Below, piece after piece: positions 1 to 8,543 of a DNA stretch of 52,684 nucleotides (the first letter of the stretch is position 1; each line of letters starts with the position of its first letter). The notes under the pieces are model-generated. The model saw nothing but the letters and a program-made list of their open reading frames with translations. It did not search any database and was not told where the DNA came from. Made by a program: the position numbers and the translations under genes. This DNA comes from Lachnospiraceae bacterium. GTDB taxonomy: Bacteria > Bacillota > Clostridia > Lachnospirales > Lachnospiraceae. The DNA is taken from the NCBI GenBank assembly GCA_024680815.1, contig JAILBQ010000048.1:1-52684 (forward strand). Direction: 5' to 3'.

Positions 1-1321
1 TATATGCCGGCGGATGAGGAGGAGCTTGCAGAGGCTTTACGCTCTTGCGGTAAATAGGCTTCTCCTCCACGCCCTCGTCCAGGGCGGTAAGTGCTGCGAC
101 ATCGATTCCCTTAAAACGTTCGCTCCCGCAGCTGCCGATTCTTTCTCCCAACTGAACAAGGCGTTCGTAACCCCCCGGCTTTAAGATATTGGTAGCCATG
201 GTTATCGGCCAGATACCGGCGTCAAAAAGCTCCTTTATGTTCTGCAGTACGGCGCCACCGGAGAAGGAAATTCTCAAGGCCCCGTCAAATTCCTCCGAAA
301 TCCTCCTTGCCAGATGGATTGTAAGAGGGAAGAGGGAACGGCCCGCCATATACATTTCTTCGCTGGGAAGTTCTCGTGCTGCCACATCCACCGGGAAGGT
401 GTTGGTGAGCTTAAGGCCGAACTCCAGGCCTTTCTCCCCCGTGAGCCTGATCAGGCGCCGGAACATGGGAACGGCGTCCTCCCACTGAAGATCCTCTTTG
501 AAATGATGGTCGTCGAATACAATATAGTCATAGCCCAGGGAATCCAGACGGTCTCTGGCGTATTCATAGCCTAAAAGGGTGGGATTGCATTTTATAAAGG
601 TGTGAAGCTTCTTTTCGGTAATAAGATAGGTGGCTATGCGCTCGATTTCATCCGGCGGGCAGCCGTGAAGGGTGGACTCGGTAATCGAGGTGGAAATATT
701 GGAGGATATGGAATCCACGAAGGAGATATCCACGTTCTTAAAGCGGTTTAAATTCGCCTTTGCCCAGCCGATGCACTCCTTAAAGATCTCAGTGTCTCCC
801 GCTTCCTTCATTCCCTCTATATAGGTATTGATCTTATCGGATTTAATCCCTTCCAGATCATAGCCCACTGACATATTGAAAACAAAGCCCTCGGGATCGC
901 CGAAGGAAAACTCCTTCGCAAGGAGCTTTATGGCCACCCAGGCCTTGACGTATTCCGCAAAAGCATCGGGGACAGTAAGCTCCGTGGACCATTCGCAGTT
1001 ATAGCATTCGTCATGAGCGGTAATACAGGGCTTGTTCACGCATTTTGAGAGCTCCTCCCCGTCCATCACCTGCACGGTTTTCAGCTCAAAAAAGCGGGAG
1101 CCCGCCACATAGGAGGCTATGATATTCTGGGCAAGCTGGGTATTCGGCCCCGCTGCCGGCCCGAAGGGGGACTCGATCTTTTCATCAAAGACCGGGAGAG
1201 CCTCGTTCCCGTCATATTTTTTTAAACGTCTTACGCCGAAGATGCTTCCACTTTCCCTGTATTCCGTGAATATCCAGTCCATAAGATGCCCGAAGGGAAT
1301 GGGCCGCATAATATCGCTCAT
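1..1321 (-). CDS. ygfK: YgfK, putative selenate reductase-type subunit (C-terminus cut by window edge)
   Basis: The reading frame on the minus strand starts at ATG 1321 and runs open to the left edge, giving about 440 N-terminal residues of a family usually near 1,000. The N-terminus (MSDIMRPIPF), the GPAAGPNTQLAQN stretch and NMSVGYDLEGI are recognisable YgfK signatures of its dihydroorotate-dehydrogenase-like flavin domain. The iron-sulfur and pyridine-nucleotide parts expected downstream lie outside the window. A purine-rich AAAGGAAAAAG precedes the start. It is the last visible gene of the xdh-ssnA-ygfK operon, 54 bp after ssnA. The family is a marker of selenium-dependent molybdenum hydroxylase clusters and has been linked to anaerobic purine/urate breakdown; its exact reaction here is inference. 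Confidence 0.9.
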   Translation of the reverse strand, partial: MSDIMRPIPFGHLMDWIFTEYRESGSIFGVRRLKKYDGNEALPVFDEKIESPFGPAAGPNTQLAQNIIASYVAGSRFFELKTVQVMDGEELSKCVNKPCITAHDECYNCEWSTELTVPDAFAEYVKAWVAIKLLAKEFSFGDPEGFVFNMSVGYDLEGIKSDKINTYIEGMKEAGDTEIFKECIGWAKANLNRFKNVDISFVDSISSNISTSITESTLHGCPPDEIERIATYLITEKKLHTFIKCNPTLLGYEYARDRLDSLGYDYIVFDDHHFKEDLQWEDAVPMFRRLIRLTGEKGLEFGLKLTNTFPVDVAARELPSEEMYMAGRSLFPLTIHLARRISEEFDGALRISFSGGAVLQNIKELFDAGIWPITMATNILKPGGYERLVQLGERIGSCGSERFKGIDVAALTALDEGVEEKPIYRKSVKPLQAPPHPPAY

Positions 1322-1375
1322 CTTTTTCCTTTCCGCCGTGTTTTCATCACTCGTTTCCTGTACGGCCTCGCTGCT

Positions 1376-2716
1376 TTAATACTTCCTGTTATTGAGCTCT
1401 CCCCAGAGCTTTTTGCTCTGTTCCATTGTCCAGGCGTTTATCTTTTCCTCGTCTATGTCCACAAACTCCCTGTCCTTATAGACCACCCTTCCGTTGATAA
1501 CGGTGGTGCGGCAGTTTTTGCCCATCATCCCGAAGAGGATGTGCCCGTCGATGTTTTCGTCCGATAACGGGGTGAAGGGGTGGTAGTCCATAACTATAAC
1601 ATCCGCCTTGGCTCCCTCTTTAAGGATTCCGATAGGCGTTCCGAAGCATTCCTCGGCAATTTTGCGGTTGTTTTCAAAGAGCATGGTCATGGCCTCGCCC
1701 CAGGCCACGTTCGGCAGTGCCGCGACGTGGCGCTGAATAATGAGGAAAACCTTCAGACTTTCCAGCATATCGTGGGTATAGGCGTCCGTCCCCATTCCCA
1801 CCAGGATGCCCTTCTTCATCATCTGCAGCACCGGCGCGGAGCCCACGGCGTTGCCCATATTGGATTCCGGGTTGTTGACCACCCGTGTCCCGGTTTCCTT
1901 TATGATTTCCATTTCCCCGTGGCTTATATGTACGCAGTGCCCCAGCAGGGTTTTCTTTCCCAGAATGCCGTTATGCAGAAGTCTGTTTACCGGCAGGCAG
2001 CCGTAATTGCGCAGGCTGTCGTAGACATCCAGCATCCCCTCGGCCACATGGATATGGAAGCCTGCCCTTCCGTTATTTGCCTCCACCATCTTTTCAAAGG
2101 TTTTGTCCGAAATCGTAAAGAGCGCGTGACCGCCGAACATGGCCTTGATCATGTCGTCGTTCTCTTCTTCCGTCCATGTGATAAAGTCGGCGTTTTCCTT
2201 AATACCCTGAAGGGTCTTCTCCTCCCCGGAGCGCTCTGAAACCTCGTAGCAGAGGCAGGAGCGGATCCCGAGCTCTTTCGCCACATCCTTAATCGCGAAA
2301 AGCGACCCGGGGATTTCACCGAAGCTGGCATGGTGGTCAAATATCGTCGTGACCCCGTCTCTTATGCAGTCGAGAATTGTGGCATAGGCGCTGGCCCTGG
2401 TCCCGTCGAGAGTGAGCTTCCCGTCGATGGCCCACCAAAGGCCTTTAAGAATTTCAAGAAAATTCGTGGGGTTATTGCCTTTTATGGAAAGCCCCCTTGC
2501 CAGACCGGAATAGATGTGGGTATGGGCGTTAATAAGCCCCGGCATTATGATTCCGCCATGAGCGCTTATATAATCCGCCTCCGGGTATTTCGCCTTAAGC
2601 TCTGTTTCAAATCCCACCTCGAGGATTTTGTCTTTTTCGATTACCACCGCCCCGTCGGGAAAAAACGGATTATCCGCGTCTCTGGTAATTACAGTTCCGT
2701 CTCCGATAATCAGCAT
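1376..2716 (-). CDS. ssnA: SsnA, putative aminohydrolase
   Basis: A 446-residue amidohydrolase-superfamily protein. It has the metal-binding NAHTHIYSG (HxH), HIHVAE, LGHCVHIS and GTDAYTHD segments in the order expected for a TIM-barrel deaminase such as guanine or chlorohydrolase-type enzymes. I place the start at ATG 2716 because GAGGAGG lies 7 bp upstream; an upstream GTG at 2731 overlaps that ribosome-binding site. The gene begins 11 bp after the 2Fe-2S subunit stop. SsnA is a fixed partner of YgfK and selenium-dependent hydroxylases, so a heterocycle-deamination or ring-hydrolysis step in purine breakdown is likely, but the substrate is not visible in the sequence. Confidence 0.92.
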   Translation of the reverse strand: MLIIGDGTVITRDADNPFFPDGAVVIEKDKILEVGFETELKAKYPEADYISAHGGIIMPGLINAHTHIYSGLARGLSIKGNNPTNFLEILKGLWWAIDGKLTLDGTRASAYATILDCIRDGVTTIFDHHASFGEIPGSLFAIKDVAKELGIRSCLCYEVSERSGEEKTLQGIKENADFITWTEEENDDMIKAMFGGHALFTISDKTFEKMVEANNGRAGFHIHVAEGMLDVYDSLRNYGCLPVNRLLHNGILGKKTLLGHCVHISHGEMEIIKETGTRVVNNPESNMGNAVGSAPVLQMMKKGILVGMGTDAYTHDMLESLKVFLIIQRHVAALPNVAWGEAMTMLFENNRKIAEECFGTPIGILKEGAKADVIVMDYHPFTPLSDENIDGHILFGMMGKNCRTTVINGRVVYKDREFVDIDEEKINAWTMEQSKKLWGELNNRKY

Positions 2717-2727
2717 GGCCTTCCTCC

Positions 2728-3219
2728 TCACTTTTTTCCGTTTCGCTCATTCATTGCCTTCTTTACCGCCCTTAAGATATTGTCATATCCGGTGCAGCGG
2801 CAAAGATGCCCGGAAAGGAGCTTTCTTAACTCCTCGTCGGTATAGATCTCCCCGGTTCTTAAAATGGATTCCGCCTCCATGATAAAGCCGGGAGAACAGA
2901 AGCCGCACTGAATGGCGGTTTCGTCCACGAAGGCCTGCTGGATATCGTTTAATTCCCCGTTTTCCCCGGTAAGGCCTTCCAGCGTCTCGATTTCTTTTCC
3001 GTCCGCCCATATCGCAAGGTAAATACAGGAATTATAGCATTCCCCGTCTATAATAACGGCGCAGGCTCCGCACTCTCCGACCTCGCACCCTTTTTTCACA
3101 CTGGTAAGGGAGTAGTCGTTTCGAAGCATATCTGTCAGGGAAGCGCGCACATCCACCATGGCCGACCGTTCTTTCCCGTTTATCTTACAGGTAACAAGCT
3201 TGTATTGTTTTTCACTCAT
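2728..3219 (-). CDS. xdhC: Molybdenum hydroxylase 2Fe-2S subunit (XdhC-type)
   Basis: A 163-residue small subunit of the xanthine dehydrogenase/selenium-dependent hydroxylase family. The N-terminal plant-ferredoxin cluster ligands are C45, C50, C53 and C65 (CEVGECGAC motif). The helical domain carries the second cluster with C105, C108, C140 and C142 (CGFCSPG and CRCTGY). ATG 3219 is chosen because the homologous sequence begins there and GGGGG lies just upstream; a longer frame back to 3306 would only overlap the FAD subunit. It sits 11 bp after that subunit's stop. It should pass electrons from the Mo centre to FAD in a cytoplasmic complex with the next two genes upstream. Confidence 0.93.
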   Translation of the reverse strand: MSEKQYKLVTCKINGKERSAMVDVRASLTDMLRNDYSLTSVKKGCEVGECGACAVIIDGECYNSCIYLAIWADGKEIETLEGLTGENGELNDIQQAFVDETAIQCGFCSPGFIMEAESILRTGEIYTDEELRKLLSGHLCRCTGYDNILRAVKKAMNERNGKK

Positions 3220-3230
3220 GCTTAACCCCC

Positions 3231-4124
3231 TTAAGCCTTTTCCGGTATCTCTCCGCCGCAGCGGCTTACCGCCTCGATAAAAGCGCGCTCTGTCATGGTG
3301 GAGCAAAGATGGAGCCTCATATCCTTCGAGGCCCGCCAGCTGTCTCTGGGCTCCACGTCTTTAAGGACGGCATCCCCGATTTTTTCCGGAAGACCAGCCT
3401 CAAGAGAGGCCCCCTTAAACTCCTCTTCTGTCTTCCGGGCCCGCCTTGGCACCGGTCCCGCCACGCCGAAGCCGATACGCAGCCTCTCCAGGGTCTTTTT
3501 GTCGGAGGAGAGGCGGACGTTTACGGAGCAGCCTGTTGTGGCTATCTCCATGGCGTTGCGCATCCCGTATTTAATATAAAAGCCGGCGCAGTTTTCGTAG
3601 GATTCCTTCGGGATAAGAAGGGCCGTCTGAAGCTCCGCGCTCTTTAAATCGACTTTTCCGGGTCCCAGATAGAACTCCTCTAACGGAAGGGTACGCACTC
3701 CCTCCGGGCCGTTCAGCTCCACAATTGCGTCCCATGCAAGAAGGGTGGAGGCCGAATCCGCCGAGGTGACACCGTTGCAGGTGTTCCCGCCGATGGTTCC
3801 GATTGCCCTTATCTGCGGGCCTCCCACCATGTCCACGGCCTCTCCCAGGACTCCTATGTATTTCTTGATAAGGGGATCCTTTGTTATATGGGAAAAGGAG
3901 GTAAGGGAGCCTATGCGGAGAGTCCCGTCCTCCGCCATGGAAACGCCCCTCAGCTCATCCAGGCCGTAAATACTCACGAGCTCGCAGCCCGCCATCTTCC
4001 CTTCCCGGATTTTAATGAGCACGTCCGAACCCCCGGCGATTATCTTTGCTTCGGGATGTTCCTTCATCAGTTCTATGGCATTTTCAACGGATTTTGCCTC
4101 ATACAAGGCCTTGATATCATACAT
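3231..4124 (-). CDS. xdhB: Molybdenum hydroxylase FAD-binding subunit (XdhB-type)
   Basis: A 297-residue protein of the CO dehydrogenase medium-subunit/XdhB family. The FAD pyrophosphate motifs AGGSDVLIKIREG (near residue 31) and TIGGNTCNG (near residue 113) are clear, and a CODH flavoprotein C-terminal domain follows. Its start overlaps the stop of the Mo subunit by one base (TGATG), so translation is probably coupled. In this family FAD passes electrons on to NAD(P)+ or another acceptor; which acceptor is used cannot be read here. Confidence 0.93.
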   Translation of the reverse strand: MYDIKALYEAKSVENAIELMKEHPEAKIIAGGSDVLIKIREGKMAGCELVSIYGLDELRGVSMAEDGTLRIGSLTSFSHITKDPLIKKYIGVLGEAVDMVGGPQIRAIGTIGGNTCNGVTSADSASTLLAWDAIVELNGPEGVRTLPLEEFYLGPGKVDLKSAELQTALLIPKESYENCAGFYIKYGMRNAMEIATTGCSVNVRLSSDKKTLERLRIGFGVAGPVPRRARKTEEEFKGASLEAGLPEKIGDAVLKDVEPRDSWRASKDMRLHLCSTMTERAFIEAVSRCGGEIPEKA

Positions 4125-6406
4125 CAGATAAGCCCCTCCTCCGAAAAACGCTTAAACAAAAGGTGCGGCCGCATCGGAAGCTCGTATAAAGGAACCCCCG
4201 TCGCGTTTAATATGGCATTCCTTATCGCCGGGGCCAGGGGCAGGGCAGGCGGCTCTCCGAGAGCCTTTGTGCCGTAGGCGCTTGTGGGCTCCGGATTTTC
4301 CACAAACTTCACCTCCAGTTCAGGATGATCCATAAAGGTTGAAAGCTTGTAGTCAAGGAGGTTCCCGTTTAAAAGCTTTCCTGTTTTCGGGTCATAGAGC
4401 ATTTTTTCCGAAAGGGCGTAGCCGATTGCCATGCTCATTCCGCCCTGGACCTGCGCTCTTGCCAGAGCCGGGTTAACGAGAGTTCCGGCGTCATGCACGT
4501 TTATGGCCTTTAAAACCTTCACCGTACACATCGGAATATCCACCTCCACCTCGGCAAAGCCGCAGCCGAAGCTGTAGGCGTTCGACTTTATCTGGGTGCT
4601 CTTTTCCATGGTCAGGTGTTCGTTCTGCTCCATATCGTAGAGAAGGCGGAGGGAAAGGTCTCCGAGGCTCATTAAAACCCGGCCGTCGGTTGTCCGCACG
4701 ATATTTCCATCCGCTATGTCCATAAGATAGGGCTGCATCCTTGTATAGCGGTAGGCCACATCAAGAATATGCTTTTTAAACTCCTCCGCGCAGCCCCTTA
4801 TGGCCATACCCGCGGCATAGGTCTGACGGGAGGCATAGGCTCCGGTTCCGTAGGGAGTAACGTCCGTATCCTGATTTGATACAATATGCACCATTTCAAA
4901 GGGAATCCCCAGGGTTTCGGCCGCCATCTGTGAAAAGGCGGTGTCCGCCCCCTGCCCGATTTCGGTTTCCCCCACCTGAAGCTGGATCGAACCGTCCTGA
5001 TTCATGACCATGCGGCAGGCCGAGGTTTCAAGGGAAATGGGCCAGACGCCGGTATTGTACCAGAAAACGGACATGCCTACCCCGCGGCGTATATCCCCGG
5101 TCTGGTTCTGATATTCCTTGAATTTACGCTCAAAGTCGATGTACTGCGCCCCGAGATCGAGGGTTTCATTGAAGGAGTCGTAATAGAGTTCGTTTTTGGA
5201 AAAGCCGTCCACAAAGCCTTTGGGCATGACGTGTTTCCTTCGGTAGGAAAGCGGGTCAATTCCGAGCTTCCTTGCTATGTCCTCGGTCTGGGACTCGACG
5301 GCGAAGGTGACCTGGGGCATACCGTAGCCCCGCATCGCGCCTCCCACCTGAATATTCGTGAACACTGTCCAGCCGTTTATTTCCACATTTTCGCAGGGGT
5401 AGAGCTGGGGAATAGAGCCCATGCCCTTGGCGATAATCGAATGGCCGTGGGAAGCGTAGGCTCCCTGATTGGACCAGCAGTCCACCTTTCTGGCCACCAG
5501 GGTTCCGTCCTTTCTTACCCACGAGATTATATGATAGCGGATTGCGTGGCGGACACGGCAGTTGGCGAAGGTCTCCTCCCTCTGGCACTCAAGCTTAACA
5601 AGCCGTCCGCCCACCCGGGTTGTAAGGAAGGCGCACAGGGGTTCATAAAGGGCGTCCTGCTTGTCTCCGAAGCCGCCACCCACAAAGGGTTTAACGATCC
5701 GAACCAGTCCCCAGTCCACTCCGAGAGCCTGGGCCACGCAGCGTCTTGTGATATGCGGGATCTGGGTCGAGGAGGTAACGTGGATGCGCCCGCCCTCCTC
5801 CCAGGCAAAGCAGATCGCGTTTTCTATATGGCAATGCTGCACCGTCGGGGTTTCAAACCAGTCGTCAAACTTTATGAGGCCCGGTTCCTTAACGGCCTCC
5901 TCGAGATTTCCTTTTTTTATCTCGGTGTGTTTTAAAATGTTGTTCGGGAAGGTTTCGTGAAGAAGCGGTGCTCCGTCCTTAATCGCCTCTTCAGGATCCA
6001 GCACAAAGGGGAGCTCCTCATATTCGATCTTTATGGCGCGCACGGCCCGGGAAGCGGCTATCTCGTCCTCGGCGATTACCGCCGCCACGTCGTCCCCGTA
6101 GTAGCGCACGTGTTTTTCCAGAAGATGGCGGTCGCAGATGTCCTGATGGGACGGATCGGTGGACCAGGGATGGCCGGCGGTGGGGAACATGTGCTCCGGA
6201 ACGTCGAAACAGGTCACCACCTTAACTACCCCGGGTATGGCTTCAGCCGCAGAAGTATCGATGCTTTTAACGAGGGCGTGGGTCACGGTGGAATGGCATA
6301 TCTTTGCCACCAGCGCTCCCTTTGCGCAGAGATCGTCCGTGTATTTCGTCCGCCCTGTGGCCTTGTCGGCCGCGTCGATACGCGGAATGCTCTTCCCAAC
6401 AATCAT
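4124..6406 (-). CDS. xdhA: Molybdenum hydroxylase molybdopterin-binding subunit (XdhA/XdhD-type, probably selenium-dependent)
   Basis: A 760-residue large subunit. It has the aldehyde-oxidase/xanthine-dehydrogenase a/b hammerhead domain at the N-terminus and the molybdopterin-binding domains after it. The catalytic Glu of the family is present near residue 718 in ALGEPPALP, and the cofactor-binding GGGFGDKQD motif is also seen. Translation starts at ATG 6406 behind GGAGGAG. No in-frame TGA suggests selenocysteine; enzymes of this type carry selenium as a labile ligand on molybdenum. Linkage to selD, ssnA, ygfK and yedF supports that reading. The substrate is likely a purine or related heterocycle (inference), and the gene is the first of its operon. 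Confidence 0.92.
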   Translation of the reverse strand: MIVGKSIPRIDAADKATGRTKYTDDLCAKGALVAKICHSTVTHALVKSIDTSAAEAIPGVVKVVTCFDVPEHMFPTAGHPWSTDPSHQDICDRHLLEKHVRYYGDDVAAVIAEDEIAASRAVRAIKIEYEELPFVLDPEEAIKDGAPLLHETFPNNILKHTEIKKGNLEEAVKEPGLIKFDDWFETPTVQHCHIENAICFAWEEGGRIHVTSSTQIPHITRRCVAQALGVDWGLVRIVKPFVGGGFGDKQDALYEPLCAFLTTRVGGRLVKLECQREETFANCRVRHAIRYHIISWVRKDGTLVARKVDCWSNQGAYASHGHSIIAKGMGSIPQLYPCENVEINGWTVFTNIQVGGAMRGYGMPQVTFAVESQTEDIARKLGIDPLSYRRKHVMPKGFVDGFSKNELYYDSFNETLDLGAQYIDFERKFKEYQNQTGDIRRGVGMSVFWYNTGVWPISLETSACRMVMNQDGSIQLQVGETEIGQGADTAFSQMAAETLGIPFEMVHIVSNQDTDVTPYGTGAYASRQTYAAGMAIRGCAEEFKKHILDVAYRYTRMQPYLMDIADGNIVRTTDGRVLMSLGDLSLRLLYDMEQNEHLTMEKSTQIKSNAYSFGCGFAEVEVDIPMCTVKVLKAINVHDAGTLVNPALARAQVQGGMSMAIGYALSEKMLYDPKTGKLLNGNLLDYKLSTFMDHPELEVKFVENPEPTSAYGTKALGEPPALPLAPAIRNAILNATGVPLYELPMRPHLLFKRFSEEGLI

Positions 6407-6438
6407 GGCAGCTCTCCTCCTTTGAATCTAATATAAAT

Positions 6439-6467
6439 ATCATAAAATTATTTCTTTTTTTGGTCAA
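6439..6467 (-). promoter_or_regulatory. Sigma-A promoter of the xdh-ssnA-ygfK operon
   Basis: On the minus strand TTGACC (6467-6462) and TATGAT (6444-6439) are separated by exactly 17 bp, in an AT-rich stretch. The predicted transcription start is near 6432, giving a leader of about 25 nt that contains GGAGGAG in front of xdhA. Confidence 0.75.
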
Positions 6468-6503
6468 TACGAACTTTTTTCTTTTCCGGCATTTTGAGAT
6501 TTT

Positions 6504-6550
6504 TGGTAATATTTACTAAAAAATATGGTAATATAAAAAAACAATACCAT
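6504..6550 (+). promoter_or_regulatory. Repeated TGGTAATAT boxes, candidate selD promoter and regulator site
   Basis: TGGTAATAT occurs at 6504-6512 and again at 6526-6534, 22 bp apart (about two helical turns), and the inverted form AATACCAT lies at 6543-6550. The second copy could act as an extended -10 (TGG-TAATAT) for selD, whose ATG lies 30 bp downstream. No good -35 is seen at 17 bp. The arrangement would suit a dimeric regulator such as the nearby LysR protein, but that is inference. Confidence 0.4.
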
Positions 6551-6564
6551 TGAGAGGAAAAGCC

Positions 6565-7620
6565 ATGAATTCATCCGATACCCAAGCTCCCGTCCGTCTC
6601 ACGAAACTCACCAAAGCCTCGGGCTGCGCCGCAAAAATCGGCCCGAAAACCCTTTCGGAGGTGCTTTCAGCTCTCCCGAAGTTTTCCGCTCCCGAGCTTT
6701 TGGTGGGGCTCGACACCTCGGACGACGCCGCTGTCTGGAAAATCTCCGATGAGCTGGCGGTGGTGGAAACCCTGGATTTCTTTACCCCCGTCGTGGACGA
6801 TCCCTATCTTTTCGGGAAAATCGCCGCCACCAATGCCTTAAGCGACGTCTACGCCATGGGGGGCGAGCCTAAATTCGCCCTCAACATCGTGGGCTTCCCC
6901 TCCACAATTCCGCCGAAGGTGCTTCAGGAGATAATGACAGGGGGCGCCGACAGAGTGAAGGAAGCGGGCGCGGTACTGGTGGGGGGCCATTCCATAACAA
7001 ACGACGACCCCATCTACGGCCTGGCGGTCACGGGCTTTGTGCATCCGGATAAAGTCCGTACAAATGCCGGGGCAAAGCCCGGAGATGTTCTCCTGCTCAC
7101 AAAGCAGCTGGGAGTCGGAATCATAAATACCGCAGTAAAAGCCGAAATGGCCACAGCGGCGGAAAAAGAAGAAGCGATTCTTGTCATGAGCTCCTTGAAC
7201 GCTCCTGCAAAAAACGTGATGGATTGCTTTACGGTCCACGCCTGCACCGATGTTACAGGCTTCGGCCTTATCGGACACTCCTTCGAGATGGCAAAGGGCA
7301 GCGGCGTCACAATCGAGCTTGACGTATCCGGCACAGCCTTTCTTTCCGGAGCAAAGGACTACGCCGGAATGGGCCTTATCCCGGGAGGGGCCTACCGCAA
7401 CAGGGAATTTGTGGGGGACAATCTCGATCCCGGCTCTGTGGAAGAGGTTTATCTCGATCTTCTTTTCGACCCCCAGACCTCCGGCGGACTTCTTTTCAGT
7501 ATTCCCGAAAAGGAGTGCGATGCCGCCCTCTCCGCCTTTGAACACTCCGGTATAAAAACCGCCGTTTCGGTTGTCGGAAAAGTCCTTCCCGAAGAAGAAA
7601 AACTTATCCGGGTAGTTTAA
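6565..7620 (+). CDS. selD: Selenide, water dikinase (selenophosphate synthase)
   Basis: A 351-residue SelD that makes selenophosphate from selenide and ATP. The catalytic region reads SGCAAKIGP, with the essential Cys at C21 and Lys at K24; the position is Cys, not selenocysteine. DTSDDAAVW, ETLDFFTPVVDDP and NALSDVYAMGG are typical AIRS/PurM-family nucleotide and metal motifs. ATG 6565 follows GAGAGG; a TTG 15 bp earlier is rejected. The gene is divergent from the molybdenum hydroxylase operon and 17 bp ahead of a LysR gene. No selA, selB or selC is visible nearby, so the selenophosphate may serve the hydroxylase cofactor rather than selenocysteine; genes outside the window could change that. 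Confidence 0.95.
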   Translation: MNSSDTQAPVRLTKLTKASGCAAKIGPKTLSEVLSALPKFSAPELLVGLDTSDDAAVWKISDELAVVETLDFFTPVVDDPYLFGKIAATNALSDVYAMGGEPKFALNIVGFPSTIPPKVLQEIMTGGADRVKEAGAVLVGGHSITNDDPIYGLAVTGFVHPDKVRTNAGAKPGDVLLLTKQLGVGIINTAVKAEMATAAEKEEAILVMSSLNAPAKNVMDCFTVHACTDVTGFGLIGHSFEMAKGSGVTIELDVSGTAFLSGAKDYAGMGLIPGGAYRNREFVGDNLDPGSVEEVYLDLLFDPQTSGGLLFSIPEKECDAALSAFEHSGIKTAVSVVGKVLPEEEKLIRVV

Positions 7621-7637
7621 AAAACGGGTGCAAAGAA

Positions 7638-8537
7638 ATGAATCTGAACCAGATACGGTCCTTTGTGAAGCTCGCCAACAACTTCAGTTTTTCCCAGACC
7701 GCAAAAGAACTGCATTTCACCCAGCCCACGGTGAGCTCCTACATACGGAAGCTGGAGGAGGAGCTGGGAATTGTACTCTTCCAGCGGACCACCAGAGGCG
7801 TGGAGCTTACTGAGGAAGGGAAAAAAATCTATATACACGCCAGACAGATCGTGGAATCCGCGGAGGCCATAGAAGCTCTCTCGGACAGGAGCAAGGCTCC
7901 CGAAAGCCAGCTTATAATAGCTTCCTCCACTATTCCCACGGAATATCTCCTGCCTGCCCTGCTCTCCGCCTTCAGGGAGGAATATCCCGATGTGAAGCTG
8001 AAGCTTAAGGAAACCTCCAGCGAAAACGTTGCGCAGGAGGTGGCGGCCCATACGGCGGATATAGGCTTTTCCGGCGCGGTATTCGAGGCAAAGAACTGTG
8101 CCTTTACCCCGGTGTTCGAGGACGAGCTCATCGTCATTACCCCGAACAGAAAAAAATACCGGGAATACCAGAAAAACGGAACGGATCTTTCCTGGATTCT
8201 CGAAGAAAACGTGATATTGAGGGAAGCGGGATCGGGCACCCGCAGGGAATCCTTAAAGCGTCTTAAGGATATAGGAATAGCCCCCGAAAAGCTGAAGGTC
8301 ATTGCCGATATAAACAGTCCCCAGGCCATCCTCCAGTCGGTGGAGAAGGGCCTGGGTATCTCGTTTTTATCCGACCTCGCCGCAAAAAAGGGGCTGCAGA
8401 ACAAAAAACTCTTAGGCTTCGCCCTGTCCGAAACAGGGTTCCGCCGCAAACTCTATATGGTGACAAATACACTCTATCCCGCCACCGAAGCCGTTAAAGC
8501 CTTCGCAAGGTTCGCCGGCTCCTTCTTTCCGGGATAA
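7638..8537 (+). CDS. LysR-family regulator associated with selenium metabolism
   Basis: A 299-residue LysR-type regulator. Residues 1-60 form the winged helix-turn-helix (NQIRSFVKLANNFSFSQTAK, then TQPTVSSYIRKLEEELG), followed by a linker helix and a periplasmic-binding-protein-like effector domain. It lies 17 bp after selD on the same strand, so the two are probably co-transcribed. A family of LysR proteins travels with selD and the selenium-dependent hydroxylases, and position alone suggests control of the divergent xdh operon and perhaps of metNIQ. The effector is unknown. The ribosome-binding site is weak, consistent with coupling to selD. Confidence 0.88.
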   Translation: MNLNQIRSFVKLANNFSFSQTAKELHFTQPTVSSYIRKLEEELGIVLFQRTTRGVELTEEGKKIYIHARQIVESAEAIEALSDRSKAPESQLIIASSTIPTEYLLPALLSAFREEYPDVKLKLKETSSENVAQEVAAHTADIGFSGAVFEAKNCAFTPVFEDELIVITPNRKKYREYQKNGTDLSWILEENVILREAGSGTRRESLKRLKDIGIAPEKLKVIADINSPQAILQSVEKGLGISFLSDLAAKKGLQNKKLLGFALSETGFRRKLYMVTNTLYPATEAVKAFARFAGSFFPG

Positions 8538-8543
8538 CGTCCT

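Noticed and set aside
1580-2239. 219-codon plus-strand ORF
   Set aside because: It is a shadow of ssnA on the opposite strand, rich in His/Val/Gly as expected of reverse frames.
5231-5935. 234-codon plus-strand ORF
   Set aside because: It is antisense to the conserved Mo-subunit gene, with no homology or start signal.
6565-7620. Selenocysteine codon or SECIS in selD
   Set aside because: The catalytic position is Cys and no in-frame TGA occurs before the stop.
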